From Paramecium pentaurelia (Eukaryota; Ciliophora; Oligohymenophorea; Peniculida; Parameciidae): a stretch of 64,000 bases of DNA. Below, piece by piece: positions 62,939-64,000 of the stretch. The stretch covers positions 186,001 to 250,000 of the forward strand of contig CAJJDO010000068.1 of assembly GCA_905183005.1 (NCBI GenBank), given 5' to 3'. Made by a program: the position numbers and the translations under genes. Each line of letters starts with the position of its first letter. The stretch's first letter is position 1. The notes under the pieces are model-generated. The model saw only the letters and a list, made by a program, of their open reading frames with translations, searched no databases and was not told the origin of the DNA.

Positions 62939-64000
62939 ATGTTACTTAAAACCTGTGTTCTGGCAATCGCTCTTTCATTATCCTTGGCCTAAGAAGATTC
63001 AGAATATGAACTAAAGACTAAATCTAAACGTTAAACATATGATGATCCAGTATAATCTATATATTGATTAGTCAGGATCCTTATAAAAATCTTATTTAAT
63101 GGTTGAAAGATGGTAAAGCAGAAGTGTCTAAAGTATAAATTGAAGTCAAGAGCGAAGGTTATAGAACACTCAAAGCATCTTAATTTATTCGTTAAGGAGA
63201 GTGGGTACTCTTTATTCCTCGCACTCATTATCTTTCATTAGAAGAAGTCAAGAAAAGTTGTCTTATCAATAGAAAGATGATTTAACTAAATTACATTCCA
63301 AATAATATTTAGACATACTTTGTTAATCATTTATTATAAGAGAATAGAAGGTAAATAGAATATTAGATATAAAATAGATAAAATTCATTTTGGAAACCTT
63401 ATATTGATGTTTTACCAAAAGATGTAAGTGGATTTCCAACTTATTTTGATGCAGAACAAGATGCATTACTTAAAGGTTCACCAACATTATATACTGTTAT
63501 GAATTAAAGAAGAATATTTAGAGAGGAATATGATAATTTAAAAGAAGCTGTAAAAGAATTTTAAAGATATGGATATACTTATAATGATTTTATTAAATTT
63601 AGAATTCTAACTATATCTCGTAGTTTCCCTGTTTATATAGGTGAAAATGAATAATAATAATTATTGGTTCCTTTGGCTGGTATATTATATTAAATATATA
63701 TTAGATTTCGTAAATCATGATAATAATGGATTTTTATAATATGGATATTCTCCTGATGCAGATGGATTCTTTATGTAGGCAGTCAGAAATATTTAAAAAG
63801 GAGAAGAATTATTTTATAATTATGGTTAATGGTCAAATAAATACTTTTTTATGAATTATGGATTTGCTAGTTTAACAAATCCAATGAATTAATTTGATTT
63901 TGATGTTTGTATAGATAGAAATGATAGATTATTTAATATGAAAGTTGATTTAACTGGAGGAAATATTTGTTGGGGAAATCGTTTGGTAAATGAAACTGAT
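62939..64000 (+). CDS. SET-domain protein with signal peptide, 3' end beyond window
   Basis: ATG 62939-62941; partial, ~335 residues visible. A 26-nt intron (ends CAG) near 63049-63074 and a 25-nt one near 63680-63704 are inferred. The start MLLKTCVLAIALSLSLAQED is a clear signal peptide. The body resembles RuBisCO-LSMT/SETD3-type SET proteins: DPYKNLIQWLKDGKAEVSKV, RTLKASQFIRQGEWVLFIPR, the iSET helices, then VPLADFVNHDNNGF (cofactor and active-site NH) and IQKGEELFYNYGQWSN (the GE-L-YNYG motif). Such enzymes methylate Lys or His of non-histone proteins in the cytosol or plastid; ER targeting is unusual. Confidence 0.85.

Noticed and set aside
1..64000. Short frames ended by TAA or TAG in the standard code taken as whole genes
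   Set aside because: TAA and TAG lie inside conserved domains of many genes here, so the standard code truncates real proteins; most such frames are fragments or antisense shadows.
1..64000. tRNA, rRNA, CRISPR, transposase or telomere sequence
   Set aside because: I looked for tRNA B-box words, repeat arrays, transposase motifs and G/T-rich telomere repeats and saw none convincing; a dedicated search was not possible.

Overview
The window looks like macronuclear DNA of a Paramecium-type ciliate. Across the window, genes read through in-frame TAA and TAG (decoded as Gln) and end only at TGA. They are cut by very short introns (21-32 nt, GTA...AG), the sequence is roughly three-quarters A+T, and genes are packed with gaps that can be as small as 28-60 bp. 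No species can be named. Gene models below were made by hand translation in the ciliate code; after intron removal nearly every model keeps an intact frame to TGA.

Layout. 1-7.5 kb: a partial hypothetical gene, a 60-codon candidate N-myristoylated peptide, a cyclic-nucleotide-binding K+ channel, a GSK3-like kinase, eIF5A, a basic hypothetical protein and a small secreted protein. 7.6-14.5 kb: a decayed locus, then a large helical-repeat/coiled-coil gene whose 3' end is present twice across a single N. 14.7-25.3 kb: a double-PX protein, a MORN-repeat protein, coiled-coil proteins, the proteasomal deubiquitinase UCH37, a membrane protein and the OLA1 GTPase. 25.3-40.5 kb: a rhomboid-like membrane protein, ribonucleotide reductase R2, a decayed locus, an NT-C2 coiled-coil protein divergent from an unknown gene, TPR and LRR proteins, the NAT10/Kre33 RNA acetyltransferase and an SPF30-type Tudor protein. 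40.7-46.2 kb: a second assembly duplication across an N, a badly frameshifted pseudogene and two small structural genes. 46.3-59.9 kb: three very large multi-pass membrane proteins with PAS domains (two tandem paralogs and a convergent third). 60-64 kb: a small kinase with altered HRD and DFG motifs, a protein disulfide isomerase, and a SET-domain protein with a signal peptide that runs off the end.

Themes. There is no operon logic; the content is a mix of housekeeping genes (translation, proteasome, nucleotide synthesis, RNA acetylation, splicing, ER folding) and ciliate cytoskeletal or signalling genes. Two exact ~1.1 kb duplications separated by one N are almost certainly unmerged contig ends, so the true locus should be about 2.2 kb shorter. 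Several stretches between genes are eroded coding sequence rather than empty spacers, as expected in a lineage losing duplicates after genome duplication (inference). The most interesting leads are the PAS membrane-protein cluster, the secreted SET protein divergent from PDI, and the many inferred introns ending AAG or GAG instead of TAG.
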